Positions 44,689 to 53,372 of a stretch of 64,000 bases of DNA are shown in pieces (positions within the stretch are counted from its first letter, which is position 1; every line of letters starts with the position of its first letter). The notes beneath the pieces were generated by a model that saw only the letters and a list, made by a program, of their open reading frames with translations, did no database searches and had not been told where the DNA came from. The position numbers were made by a program, and so were the translations under genes. Origin of the DNA: Bacteroidota bacterium. Its GTDB lineage: Bacteria; Bacteroidota; Bacteroidia; Cytophagales; Cytophagaceae. The stretch covers positions 20,057-84,056 of the forward strand of contig JAEVZS010000021.1 in the NCBI GenBank assembly GCA_023392125.1. Direction: 5' to 3'.

Positions 44689-45781
44689 TTTCGTCTACAA
44701 GTTTTTGAGAATTGTCATAAAAAAAATCAGCATCTTCTCCGGTTGTTTCCGGCGGAGTATTATCTATGATATCTTTCGCTCTGGACCGGTATTCCTCGGG
44801 TACATACTGCAAATATTCCTTATTTCTGGCCAGCCAGCTTCCCTGTTCCTTGTACCATTTTTCATACACATCTTCTTCATCCACAACTACATCTGTTTTC
44901 ATATTATAATGTCCCCTTCCGCATAGCTCGGCACAGTATATTGAAAAATTAAACCAGGCATTGCTTGTTTCCATCTTCTTCGCATTGGTAGTCCTGATCG
45001 GTTTAAAAGCAAACTGAGTGGGCATACCCGGTACAGCATCCATTTTCAGCCGAAAATGCGGAATATTGACACTGTGAACCACATCAAGTGAGCGAATCTT
45101 AAAAATGATATTTCTGTTGACCGGAATCCGGATTTCGCCGGTTACAAAATCATCCAGACTGGCCGGATCACTCAGGTCAAGCCCGGTCACATTCTGCTGA
45201 TTGATATAGCGTATATTTACTCTTCCAAACTTCCTGTCAGCCCCGGGGTATCGGGCTATCCAGTTAAACTGCATGCCGGTCACTTCAACCAGCACAGGAT
45301 CATCCGGAGGTATTTCCATTATTTTAGTCCAGGTAACATAGGAGTTTAAGAACAATCCCATAAAAACGATCAACGGAATAGCAGTCCATACGATTTCCAG
45401 CTTAAGATTCATCGGATAAAAAAATGCTCTCCGATGTTCATCATAGCGATATAAGATCATAAACAGCGCCAGCGCCGCCTGAGTCGCGAAAAAAACAATC
45501 AGAATCAGGACAAAAGTAAGCTTTGCAGACGAATCCAGCCAGTAGCCATGCTCTGTCGAAGGTTCCCCCAGTAAATCAGGCCTTACGCTACGATAAAACA
45601 GATAAATAGCGATTAATCCTGCAATAAAAAACATCAGAAAAAGCCAGCTGTTAAAATTGCCGGAAGCTCCCTGACGCTTATTTCTCCATATATAGACGCT
45701 GACCAGCGCTGCAACCCGGAACAGGAAGAAAAAAACCAGCAGCAGTAAAAGCACCGCTACAACTAACAAAACCTGATTCAT
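44672..45781 (-). CDS. Cytochrome c oxidase subunit II
   Basis: Electron entry subunit with the CuA centre. About four hydrophobic stretches, one near the start and a pair before the periplasmic cupredoxin domain. CuA ligands seen as SLDVVHSVNIPHF and YCAELCGRGHYNM (two Cys, His, Met). Unlike some relatives it has no fused cytochrome c domain. A ~60-residue tail rich in Asp/Glu is unusual. First gene of coxB-coxA-lipoprotein. Confidence 0.95.
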   Translation of the reverse strand: MNQVLLVVAVLLLLLVFFFLFRVAALVSVYIWRNKRQGASGNFNSWLFLMFFIAGLIAIYLFYRSVRPDLLGEPSTEHGYWLDSSAKLTFVLILIVFFATQAALALFMILYRYDEHRRAFFYPMNLKLEIVWTAIPLIVFMGLFLNSYVTWTKIMEIPPDDPVLVEVTGMQFNWIARYPGADRKFGRVNIRYINQQNVTGLDLSDPASLDDFVTGEIRIPVNRNIIFKIRSLDVVHSVNIPHFRLKMDAVPGMPTQFAFKPIRTTNAKKMETSNAWFNFSIYCAELCGRGHYNMKTDVVVDEEDVYEKWYKEQGSWLARNKEYLQYVPEEYRSRAKDIIDNTPPETTGEDADFFYDNSQKLVDENGPID

Positions 45782-45875
45782 ACATCGTTTAACACGGCTT
45801 TATACAGTTTGTTTGAGCATGTATTGCAAAGTCTGATTCAAAAAATAGCATGAAAGAACCCGCAGGTTTCTCCTG

Positions 45876-45902
45876 TTGTTTTATCAAAAGTCCGTAACTT
45901 TG
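45876..45902 (+). promoter_or_regulatory. Bacteroidota promoter of the ABC-F gene
   Basis: TTG at 45876-45878, 16-base spacer, perfect TAACTTTG at 45895-45902; 24 bases before the ATG. Confidence 0.55.
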
Positions 45903-45926
45903 CTATTTATAAAATAACTTTCCGGA

Positions 45927-47840
45927 ATGCTTTCTATTAATAACTTATCCTACTTTTTGGGTAGCAGGCCTTTGTATGAAGATGTTTCGCTGCATATCAA
46001 ACCCAAAGATAAAATCGGCCTTATCGGCGCAAACGGAACCGGCAAGTCTACATTGCTCAAACTGATCAACAGTGAGCTGACTCCGGACAGCGGAACCATT
46101 TCCAGAAGCAATGACTGCACTATCGGATTTCTGAATCAGGACCTGCTGTCATACGACAGCCATGAAAGTATCCTGGAAGTAGCAATGAAAGCTTTTGAAA
46201 AAGCGATTTCCGTGAAGAAAGAGATCGATAAGGTGCTGGAAGAAATGGATAAGAACTATACCGACAACCTTCTCAATAAGCTATCCAGGCTTCAGGAAGA
46301 ATTCGATTTGCTTGACGGTTATTCCATACAGTCCAAAGCCGCGGAAATACTGGAAGGATTAGGCTTCAGCACTGCTGATTTAAACCGTCCTCTCAACACA
46401 TTTTCCGGAGGATGGCGAATGCGTGTCATGCTGGCAAAGCTGCTTCTTGCCCGTCCTTCCCTGCTCATGCTGGATGAGCCGACCAACCACCTGGACATGC
46501 CTTCTATCCAGTGGATAGAAGATTATCTCTCAAAATATGAGGGGGCCGTTATTATCGTTTCGCACGATCGGGAGTTTCTGGACCGTACTGTCAAAACAGT
46601 AGTTGAAGTCGCATTTCAGGATTTGAATATTTATGCAGGAAACTACAGCAATTACCTGGAAGAAAAGGCACTGCGCTCTGAAATTCAGAAAAACGCCTTT
46701 GAGAACCAGCAACAGAAGATCAAACAAACCGAACGCTTCATTGAACGTTTCAAAGCAAAGGCTACCAAAGCCAGACAAGTGCAGTCTCGTGTTAAGGCTC
46801 TTGAACGCATGGATATGATTGAAGATGTGATCGATGAAACCGCCAGGGTCAGCTTTCGTTTCAACTTCAAAACCCAACCAGGGCGTTTCATCTCCAAACT
46901 TGAAAACGTTTCCAAATCATTTGGTGATCTTCATCTGCTTAAAAACAGCTCTATCGCTATAGAGCGGGGTGACAAAATAGCGCTGATCGGAGCCAATGGA
47001 AAAGGCAAATCTACTTTATTGCGGATTATCGCCGGCACAGAAAAAGTAAGCGGACAAGTTGAAGCGGGACATAATGTAATCACCTCATTTTTTGCGCAGC
47101 ATCAGCTTGAATCACTTAATGTGGAAAATACGCTTTTGGACGAGTTAAAACAAACCGGCTCTGACAAAACCGAAATGGAGCTCAGAAGCGTGCTGGGCTG
47201 TTTTCTGTTTACCAATGATGATGTGTTTAAAAAGATTAAAGTCCTTTCCGGAGGAGAAAAATCGCGGGTTGCTCTCGCCAAGGTGCTGATTTCCGAATCC
47301 AATTTTCTGCTATTGGACGAACCGACCAATCACCTGGATATTACTTCGGTAAATATCCTTACACAGGCTCTGCAGCAGTATGCCGGCACATTTATTGCTA
47401 TTTCCCATGACAGACATTTTGTAAGAAATATTGCCAATAAGATATGGTATATCGAAGACCAGCAAATCAAGCTATATCCCGGCTCTTTTGATGAGTATAC
47501 AGAATGGCGGGCTAAAAAGGATAAAGAAGCAACAACTACTGTAGTTGCAAAACCTGCTCCCAAGCCACAAGAGGAAAAAAAGGAAAAGCCTAAAACAGCC
47601 ATAGAGGCCAATGAGCTTAAGCGTCTAAAAAAAGAATTGCAAAAATCAGAAGAGACTATGATGTCTCTTGAAGACAAAAAGAAAACACTGGAAGAAGAAA
47701 TGGCCAGACCGGAAGTATATGGTAATCCGGACCAGCTTGCTTCCGTCAATAAAAATTACCAGGAGATTTGTCAGCAGCTGGATACCTGCAATCAGCAATG
47801 GGCAACAGTGGTTACAGAAATCGAAAAACTGGAAGGATAA
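45927..47840 (+). CDS. ABC-F family ATPase (ribosome-associated)
   Basis: Two ATPase domains, no membrane helices. Domain 1: GANGTGKSTLLKL, FSGGWRMRVMLAK, LLMLDEPTNHLD. A charged linker (~240-300, IKQTERFIERFKAKATKARQ) is the P-site/tRNA interaction motif. Domain 2: GANGKGKSTLLRI, LSGGEKSRVALAK, LLLDEPTNHLD. The C-terminal coiled coil (~560-637) is Lys/Glu-rich. Resembles YdiF/Uup/EttA. Forms an operon with the T9SS plug gene (3-base gap). Confidence 0.94.
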   Translation: MLSINNLSYFLGSRPLYEDVSLHIKPKDKIGLIGANGTGKSTLLKLINSELTPDSGTISRSNDCTIGFLNQDLLSYDSHESILEVAMKAFEKAISVKKEIDKVLEEMDKNYTDNLLNKLSRLQEEFDLLDGYSIQSKAAEILEGLGFSTADLNRPLNTFSGGWRMRVMLAKLLLARPSLLMLDEPTNHLDMPSIQWIEDYLSKYEGAVIIVSHDREFLDRTVKTVVEVAFQDLNIYAGNYSNYLEEKALRSEIQKNAFENQQQKIKQTERFIERFKAKATKARQVQSRVKALERMDMIEDVIDETARVSFRFNFKTQPGRFISKLENVSKSFGDLHLLKNSSIAIERGDKIALIGANGKGKSTLLRIIAGTEKVSGQVEAGHNVITSFFAQHQLESLNVENTLLDELKQTGSDKTEMELRSVLGCFLFTNDDVFKKIKVLSGGEKSRVALAKVLISESNFLLLDEPTNHLDITSVNILTQALQQYAGTFIAISHDRHFVRNIANKIWYIEDQQIKLYPGSFDEYTEWRAKKDKEATTTVVAKPAPKPQEEKKEKPKTAIEANELKRLKKELQKSEETMMSLEDKKKTLEEEMARPEVYGNPDQLASVNKNYQEICQQLDTCNQQWATVVTEIEKLEG

Positions 47841-47843
47841 CGT

Positions 47844-49160
47844 ATGCGCTTTTTATTAATTATTCTGCTATTAAACACCTGGACGCCACTGCTTCTGGCT
47901 CAGAAGAAAAAAGAATCCAGACAACGTCCTGACCGAAAAGAGTTTGTTGCAGCAGACAAAACCTATGAGACAGCCATAAAAACGGTCCTTTTGTACCCAT
48001 ATACAGGACAGGTTGCTGATTATCTTCAGCCGGCAATTGTTCCGCTGTCTCAGCCCTACCCCCTCTTGCTGTCTTTTGATGATTTAAAAGAAGATATTGA
48101 TGATTATTACGTCAAAATTATTCACTGCAATGCTGACTGGAGCAAATCAAGCTTATCTGAAATCCAGTATTTATATGAATACAATGAATTTTTCATAACC
48201 GAACGGCAAAACTCGATCAATGCTTTTGTACCCTATATACATTACAAATTTTATCTTCCTAAAGTCAAAATCAGTGGCAATTATGTAGTAAAGGTATACC
48301 GCGATTATGATGAAGAAGACATTATTCTTTCGAAGCGGTTTATGGTGTTCGAGAATGTAAATAATTCGGTAATCATCAATACTGATATAAAATTTGCCCG
48401 TACAGTCTCAGAACGAGACAAGAGTCAGCAGGTAGATTTTTCGATCTCCTACGGCCAGCTTAATCTGGTCAATCCCGCTGCTACCGTCAAGGTAGTTATC
48501 CGTCAGAATCATCGCTGGGACAAAGCTATATACAATCTCCCACCTATGTTTGTAAAAGAGCATGAAAGCATTCTTGAGTACAATTACTTCAATATGGAAA
48601 ATGCTTTTAAAGGTGGCAATGAATTTAATGCATTTGATATAAGCAGTCTGATTACCTACAGACTAAACGTCGGAAAAATTATTCCGCAACCGAATTTGTA
48701 TGAAGTAATACTATTGCCTGACATATCCAGAGGGACGCAATCTTATTCCCTCTTTCCGGATATTGATGGAAAATTCTGGATTGAGCATTACGAGAGCGGC
48801 GAACGCGAATACAGTCCGGATTACGTCCTGGTCAATTTTGTGCTGAATGTTCCCAGGCAAAACGGAGATATTTATGTAAGAGGCAGTATGAATGACTGGT
48901 TAATGAATGAGCAAAGTCTGATGATTTACAATGAAGAAATAAAAAAATATACCGGAAGAATGCTGCTCAAGCAAGGCTATTACAATTATTTGTATACGCT
49001 CGTAAACAGCACATCTCCCTACGGAAATGATGAATACTTTTCCGGCAGTCACAGTCAGACTCAAAACGTATACGATATTATGGTCTATTACAGAGCTCCG
49101 GGTGAGCGCGCAGATCTTCTGATAGGATATAGTTCGGTCAATTTTATGAAGAGAAACTAA
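47844..49160 (+). CDS. T9SS plug-type protein (DUF5103)
   Basis: Signal peptide ending PLLLAQ. Rest is the DUF5103 domain: PYTGQVADYLQPAIVPLSQPYPLLLSFDDL, IHCNADWSKSSLSEIQYLYEYNEFF and FPDIDGKFWIEHYESG. Proteins of this family plug the SprA translocon of T9SS in Flavobacterium. 438 aa is normal. With the three T9SS cargo proteins in the window it confirms an active T9SS in this organism (inference). Confidence 0.88.
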   Translation: MRFLLIILLLNTWTPLLLAQKKKESRQRPDRKEFVAADKTYETAIKTVLLYPYTGQVADYLQPAIVPLSQPYPLLLSFDDLKEDIDDYYVKIIHCNADWSKSSLSEIQYLYEYNEFFITERQNSINAFVPYIHYKFYLPKVKISGNYVVKVYRDYDEEDIILSKRFMVFENVNNSVIINTDIKFARTVSERDKSQQVDFSISYGQLNLVNPAATVKVVIRQNHRWDKAIYNLPPMFVKEHESILEYNYFNMENAFKGGNEFNAFDISSLITYRLNVGKIIPQPNLYEVILLPDISRGTQSYSLFPDIDGKFWIEHYESGEREYSPDYVLVNFVLNVPRQNGDIYVRGSMNDWLMNEQSLMIYNEEIKKYTGRMLLKQGYYNYLYTLVNSTSPYGNDEYFSGSHSQTQNVYDIMVYYRAPGERADLLIGYSSVNFMKRN

Positions 49161-49198
49161 TAAAAAAAGCTTCGGATACCCGAAGCTTTTTTTATTAG
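49158..49198. terminator. Bidirectional terminator between the plug and Cas6-like genes
   Basis: AATAAAAAAAGCTTCGG / CCGAAGCTTTTTTTATT, about 17 bp with loop ATAC; T-runs on both strands. Confidence 0.92.
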
Positions 49199-49226
49199 TT
49201 GGAATATTTTTAAAGTCCCGGCTAAA

Positions 49227-50021
49227 TCAGATCGTAAAATTGTAGGGAGTTGTTCTTGTATTGGGATCCTGATTGGCAACATCAAGCATACCAAATCCTT
49301 TGTGACACATAACTCCCAGTCCGGAATTAAAAACGAAGCTCTGTACTTCCGGATCTGCATATAGTGTAAAAGGAAATGTATAACCTCTTACCTCATATTT
49401 CTCACCTTTGTCAAATACCGGGAAAATACGGGCAAACTTTTTCTCTTCTACCTTTATTTTCGTGAGGTATCCTTTGTCCGGTACTACCTGGAATTTATAA
49501 AAGTCAGCAAGACGCTCCTGAGAATAACCGGCAGCTTCCATTCTGTTCATTGTATTTTCATACAAATAGTCTGAAAACTCATCCATAAACGGACTAATAA
49601 ACTTTTTGGAATCACCGCCTTCTCCCTTTATCGGATTTATGACCACGAGAGGTGAAATACATATGAATTTGGTTTCGGGTTTGAATTCCGGCTGCCCCTC
49701 CTGTTCCACACTAAGCGGAATCAAAAGCAACTTCCCGATTTCTACGTGTTGCATTTTGAAGAGCTGTTTCACTACATACTCAATAAACTCTTCACTTCTG
49801 CTGGAAATCACCAGAGTGACTTTATTAGAGTAAAAATGAAGACCGTCTTTACCAACCTTTGTCTGACCCTTGAGTCCCGAAAAATTGAAGTCATAAAACC
49901 CCTGAAACTTTTCCGGCTCTTTATGAATAAGAGTCGTCATCAGATTTGATAACAAAAACTGATGGTGAAAAGGAACCGAAGCTCCTTTGTTTGTTAGGCC
50001 GAATATGATCCGTACTCTCAA
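49227..50021 (-). CDS. Orphan Cas6-like endoribonuclease family protein
   Basis: RAMP-fold CRISPR RNA-processing family. The N-terminus MRVRIIFGL...VPFHHQFLLSNLM matches archaeal Cas6 (VPYNHQYYLQGLI). The C-terminal glycine-rich loop NSGLGVMCHKGFGMLDV matches Cas6 GFGEKNSLGFGMVKV. 264 aa is right for Cas6. By eye, the usual catalytic Tyr (Y31 in Pyrococcus) aligns with Thr and the catalytic His (H46) region with FYDFN, so the canonical active site seems missing. No other cas gene or CRISPR array is in the window. It lies 90 bases downstream of ychF on the same strand. Confidence 0.8.
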   Translation of the reverse strand: MRVRIIFGLTNKGASVPFHHQFLLSNLMTTLIHKEPEKFQGFYDFNFSGLKGQTKVGKDGLHFYSNKVTLVISSRSEEFIEYVVKQLFKMQHVEIGKLLLIPLSVEQEGQPEFKPETKFICISPLVVINPIKGEGGDSKKFISPFMDEFSDYLYENTMNRMEAAGYSQERLADFYKFQVVPDKGYLTKIKVEEKKFARIFPVFDKGEKYEVRGYTFPFTLYADPEVQSFVFNSGLGVMCHKGFGMLDVANQDPNTRTTPYNFTI

Positions 50022-50111
50022 GATGAAAAAAATTTAAAAAATTAACATTAAACCATTAATTACCACAAACTGTCTCTCTTCGGGAATAACCCTCAATTAT
50101 TTCTAATTGTT

Positions 50112-51209
50112 TCAGACGTTAAATCTAAAGTGCATGATATCTCCGTCCTGCACCAGATACTCTTTTCCTTCAATATGAATTTTACCGGCATCGCGACAGG
50201 CTGCTTCCGTTCTAAACTGCTTATAATCCTGTAGCTTTATTACCTCTGCTTTTATAAAGCCCTTTTCAAAATCTGTATGTATAACTCCGGCAGCCTGCGG
50301 GGCTTTCCAACCGTTTCGAATGGTCCATGCTCTTACTTCTTTTTCACCGGCCGTGAAATACGTAATCAGATTTAATAATTTATACGAAGCTTTTATAAGT
50401 TTGTTTAGCCCGGACTCTTCCAGTCCGTATTCCTGCAGAAACATTTTCTTTTCTTCGGGATCTGTAAACTCTGCTATCTGCGACTCCAGTCCCGCAGAAA
50501 CCACAATCACCTCTGCCTGCTCATGCTTTACAGCTTCTTTAAGCTGCTCTACATACTGATTTCCTGTCAGTACAGAATCCTCTTCTACATTTGCCGCATA
50601 AATCACCGGTTTCACAGTCAGTAGCTGAAGATCTTCTATTGCTTCTTTCTCCTCCTCATAAACTTCCAGCGACCGGGCATTCTGACCGGATTCAAGATGT
50701 GCCTTATAGCGTTTCAGTATTTCCAGCTCTTTTTTAGCTTTTGTGTCTCCGACCTTTGCCGGTTTCTCAACACGCTGAATCTTCTTGTCAACTGATTCAA
50801 GATCCTTTAGCTGAAGCTCTGCGTCAATAATTTCCTTATCTGCTACGGGATCGACCTTACCGGCAACATGCACCACATTCTGATCCTCAAAACAGCGGAC
50901 AACATGAACAATAGCATCGACTTCCCTGATATTCGCAAGAAACTTGTTGCCCAGTCCTTCTCCTTTGCTTGCTCCTTTTACCAGGCCTGCAATGTCAACA
51001 AACTCTATTACTGTTGGTAAAATCCGCTGAGGTTTTACCAGATCACTCAATACATCCAGACGTTCATCCGGTACCGTTATCACTCCCACATTCGGCTCAA
51101 TCGTACAGAAAGGATAATTGGCCGCTTCAGCCTTTGCATTGGATAACGCATTAAAAAGTGTGGATTTGCCGACATTCGGCAATCCTACTATACCACATTG
51201 TAGTCCCAT
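50112..51209 (-). CDS. ychF: Redox-regulated ATPase YchF (OLA1/Obg family)
   Basis: Ribosome-binding P-loop ATPase. G1 GLPNVGKSTLFNALSNA, G3 DIAGLVKGASKGEGLGNKFL, coiled-coil domain (~130-200) and a C-terminal TGS domain (ending GKEYLVQDGDIMHFRFNV). The TFFTAGEKEVRAWT-like segment appears as TYFTAGEKEVRAWT. 365 aa is standard. First gene of a possible ychF-cas6 unit. Confidence 0.98.
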   Translation of the reverse strand: MGLQCGIVGLPNVGKSTLFNALSNAKAEAANYPFCTIEPNVGVITVPDERLDVLSDLVKPQRILPTVIEFVDIAGLVKGASKGEGLGNKFLANIREVDAIVHVVRCFEDQNVVHVAGKVDPVADKEIIDAELQLKDLESVDKKIQRVEKPAKVGDTKAKKELEILKRYKAHLESGQNARSLEVYEEEKEAIEDLQLLTVKPVIYAANVEEDSVLTGNQYVEQLKEAVKHEQAEVIVVSAGLESQIAEFTDPEEKKMFLQEYGLEESGLNKLIKASYKLLNLITYFTAGEKEVRAWTIRNGWKAPQAAGVIHTDFEKGFIKAEVIKLQDYKQFRTEAACRDAGKIHIEGKEYLVQDGDIMHFRFNV

Positions 51210-51232
51210 TAACTAATTCCTGAAATTCGGTT

Positions 51233-51240
51233 CAAACTTA
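51233..51240 (-). promoter_or_regulatory. -7 element of ychF
   Basis: TAAGTTTG on the minus strand 24 bases before the ATG; TTG at 51265-51267, 24-base spacer (slightly long). Confidence 0.45.
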
Positions 51241-51265
51241 TTAAAAAATGTAATTAATAAATAAC

Positions 51266-51295
51266 AAAAAAAGCTTCCCGTTCATACAGGAAGCT
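51266..51295 (-). terminator. Terminator of the PUR gene
   Basis: AGCTTCC / GGAAGCT stem with a ~10-base loop, followed on the minus strand by TTTTTTTG. Confidence 0.8.
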
Positions 51296-51318
51296 CTTTC
51301 TATTTTTTAGGGAAGTAA

Positions 51319-51681
51319 CTACTCCCACTTTAATTCACTATCCTCTGAAGCAGAACCATTAGTTTTTTCAAATGTATCTTCTTCCTCCTCATCTCTGTTT
51401 GCAAACTGGCTAAAGTCTACATCCGGCAACAGCTCGGTTTTGACATAGTCGATGCTTTGCTGTAAAGCTTCGATGAACTTGTGAAAATCTTCTTTATATA
51501 AAAAGATCTTATGTTTTTCGTAAAAGAAGCCTTCGTCCTTAAATCTCCTTTTACTCTCGGTTATTGTTAGATAATAATCGTTAGAACGGGTTGATTTAAT
51601 GTCAAAAAAATAAGTTCTCTTACCAGCTCTTACTCTCTGAGAGTAAATTTCCACTTTGTCTTGATCTTTATTCTCTTCCAC
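51319..51681 (-). CDS. PUR-domain nucleic-acid-binding protein (DUF3276)
   Basis: Bacteroidota PUR-alpha-like single-stranded DNA/RNA-binding protein. Core ~8-85: VEIYSQRVRAGKRTYFFDIKSTRSNDYYLTITESKRRF, then KHKIFLYKEDFHKFIEAL. The acidic tail (NRDEEEEDTFEKTN...) is typical. 120 aa. Confidence 0.93.
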   Translation of the reverse strand: MEENKDQDKVEIYSQRVRAGKRTYFFDIKSTRSNDYYLTITESKRRFKDEGFFYEKHKIFLYKEDFHKFIEALQQSIDYVKTELLPDVDFSQFANRDEEEEDTFEKTNGSASEDSELKWE

Positions 51682-51833
51682 AGTCCGTATTTTTAAAGTT
51701 CTTCAGTGAAGGTAAATTTATGTTTTTTTTGGTAAAGTATCAAAATAAATAATTAATTTTTACAAAAAAAATTACATACATCAAATTTTTAATTGCAAAT
51801 AAACTATTTTCCTTCATACAGCGTTTGGACAAA

Positions 51834-52250
51834 ATGCGACTTATTTATTCAATAATAGCATTGGGCGCTGTCCTTAATCTGGCTTTTGTATTTAATCCAG
51901 GCTATACCGAACGTGGTATTGCCAGTTTCTACGGAAAAAAATTTCACGGACGCCCTACTGCCTCGGGAGAACTATTTGATATGTCAGCAATGACCGCTGC
52001 GCACAAAAAACTGCCGTTTAATACACTCTTAAGGGTTACCAATCTGACCAACGGCAAGTCTGTATATGTCCGGATCAATGACAGAGGCCCGTTTATTCAC
52101 CGGCGTATTATCGATCTGTCGAGAGCCGCTGCCGAGCAAATAGATCTCATCCAATCCGGTACGGCACCTGTCGAGATAGTCGTTATACCTGAAGCTCTGC
52201 TGGAAACAGACTCCATACCGGCCGATACAACTCTTCCTGCTGCAAACTGA
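51834..52250 (+). CDS. RlpA-like double-psi beta-barrel protein
   Basis: Secreted or envelope peptidoglycan-acting protein. N-terminal hydrophobic signal (~5-22), then the DPBB domain: GIASFYGKKFHGRPTASGELFD, THK-like AHKKLPFNTLLRVTN, VRINDRGPF with catalytic-type Asp, and RIIDLSRAAAEQI. No SPOR domain. ATG 51834 chosen over the TTG at 51825. Confidence 0.92.
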   Translation: MRLIYSIIALGAVLNLAFVFNPGYTERGIASFYGKKFHGRPTASGELFDMSAMTAAHKKLPFNTLLRVTNLTNGKSVYVRINDRGPFIHRRIIDLSRAAAEQIDLIQSGTAPVEIVVIPEALLETDSIPADTTLPAAN

Positions 52251-52346
52251 ACATGGCTTTATAATAAGAAACAGTTTTGATTGTCTTGATAAGAATACCT
52301 ATTTTGTATGCAAGACTGGCACAGCCAGAATTCGTAACAATAACAT

Positions 52347-53249
52347 ATGATTGAATTAAGCAAGGTTCGCAAATACGGCAACATCGAATTTTTAGCCCGC
52401 CAGCTCGTAGAAGGTTTTATTACGGGCCTGCACAAATCTCCCTATCATGGCTTTTCTGTTGAATTTGCCGAGCATCGTTTATACAACAGCGGAGAAAGTA
52501 CACGACATATAGACTGGAAGGCTTACGGAAAGACCGACCGGCTTTATACAAAACGCTATGAAGAGGAGACGAACCTGCGCTGCCATATTTTACTGGATAA
52601 CTCATCTTCCATGTATTATCCATTAGACAATTACGGCAAAATCACTTTCAGCATACTGGCAGCAGCTTCTCTGGCCTATATGCTCCAGCGACAACGAGAT
52701 GCTGTCGGGCTTACAACCTTCGCAGAAGAAATAGAACAAAACACTCCGGTAAAATCCACTCCGGGGCATGTCCATACATTGATGCTGCAACTGGAACAGC
52801 TTTTGCAACGTCCGCCGACCGGAAAAAAAACAGCAGTAAGTCGTGTGCTTCATCAGGTAGCCGACAAAATACACAAACGGTCGCTGGTAATTATATTCAG
52901 TGACATGTTTGAAAATATGGAAGATAGTGATGCCATGTTTTCTGCTCTGCAGCATCTGAAACACAATAATCATGAAGTTCTTCTCTTTCATGTATTTGAC
53001 TCGGTAACGGAAACAGAGCTGAATTTTAAGGACCGCCCCTATATTTTTAAAGATATTGAGAGTGGAGAAAAAGTAAAGGTTCATCCCTCTCAGGTAAGGG
53101 ATTTTTATCAACAATCCATCAAAACTTACTTTGACAAGCTAAAGCTTCGTGCAGGTCAGTACAAGATTGATTTTGTAGAAGCAGATATATCCCGGGGAAT
53201 CGAAGGAATTCTGCAGGCTTATCTGGTGAAAAGAAGTAAAATGAAGTAA
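52347..53249 (+). CDS. DUF58 / vWA-like protein
   Basis: Family usually encoded with MoxR ATPases. Motif GESTRHIDWKAYGKTDRLYTKRYEEE is the DUF58 core, followed by a von Willebrand A-type domain with the MIDAS Asp-x-Ser-x-Ser as LLDNSSSM. 300 aa. No MoxR gene in the window. Function in metal-dependent chaperoning is inferred from the family only. Confidence 0.92.
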   Translation: MIELSKVRKYGNIEFLARQLVEGFITGLHKSPYHGFSVEFAEHRLYNSGESTRHIDWKAYGKTDRLYTKRYEEETNLRCHILLDNSSSMYYPLDNYGKITFSILAAASLAYMLQRQRDAVGLTTFAEEIEQNTPVKSTPGHVHTLMLQLEQLLQRPPTGKKTAVSRVLHQVADKIHKRSLVIIFSDMFENMEDSDAMFSALQHLKHNNHEVLLFHVFDSVTETELNFKDRPYIFKDIESGEKVKVHPSQVRDFYQQSIKTYFDKLKLRAGQYKIDFVEADISRGIEGILQAYLVKRSKMK

Positions 53250-53302
53250 AGTAAATTTGCTCCCGGCAGATCAGGCGGTAAAACACATACAAAACATCAA
53301 CA

Positions 53303-53338
53303 AAAAAGGCTGAATCCCCGTGAGGAAACAGCCTTTTT
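53303..53338. terminator. Bidirectional terminator between DUF58 and acnA
   Basis: AAAAAGGCTG / CAGCCTTTTT with a 16-base loop; T-runs on both strands. Confidence 0.9.
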
Positions 53339-53372
53339 CTATTTTATGAAGTTCTTTCTGTTCTGCTTCTGA

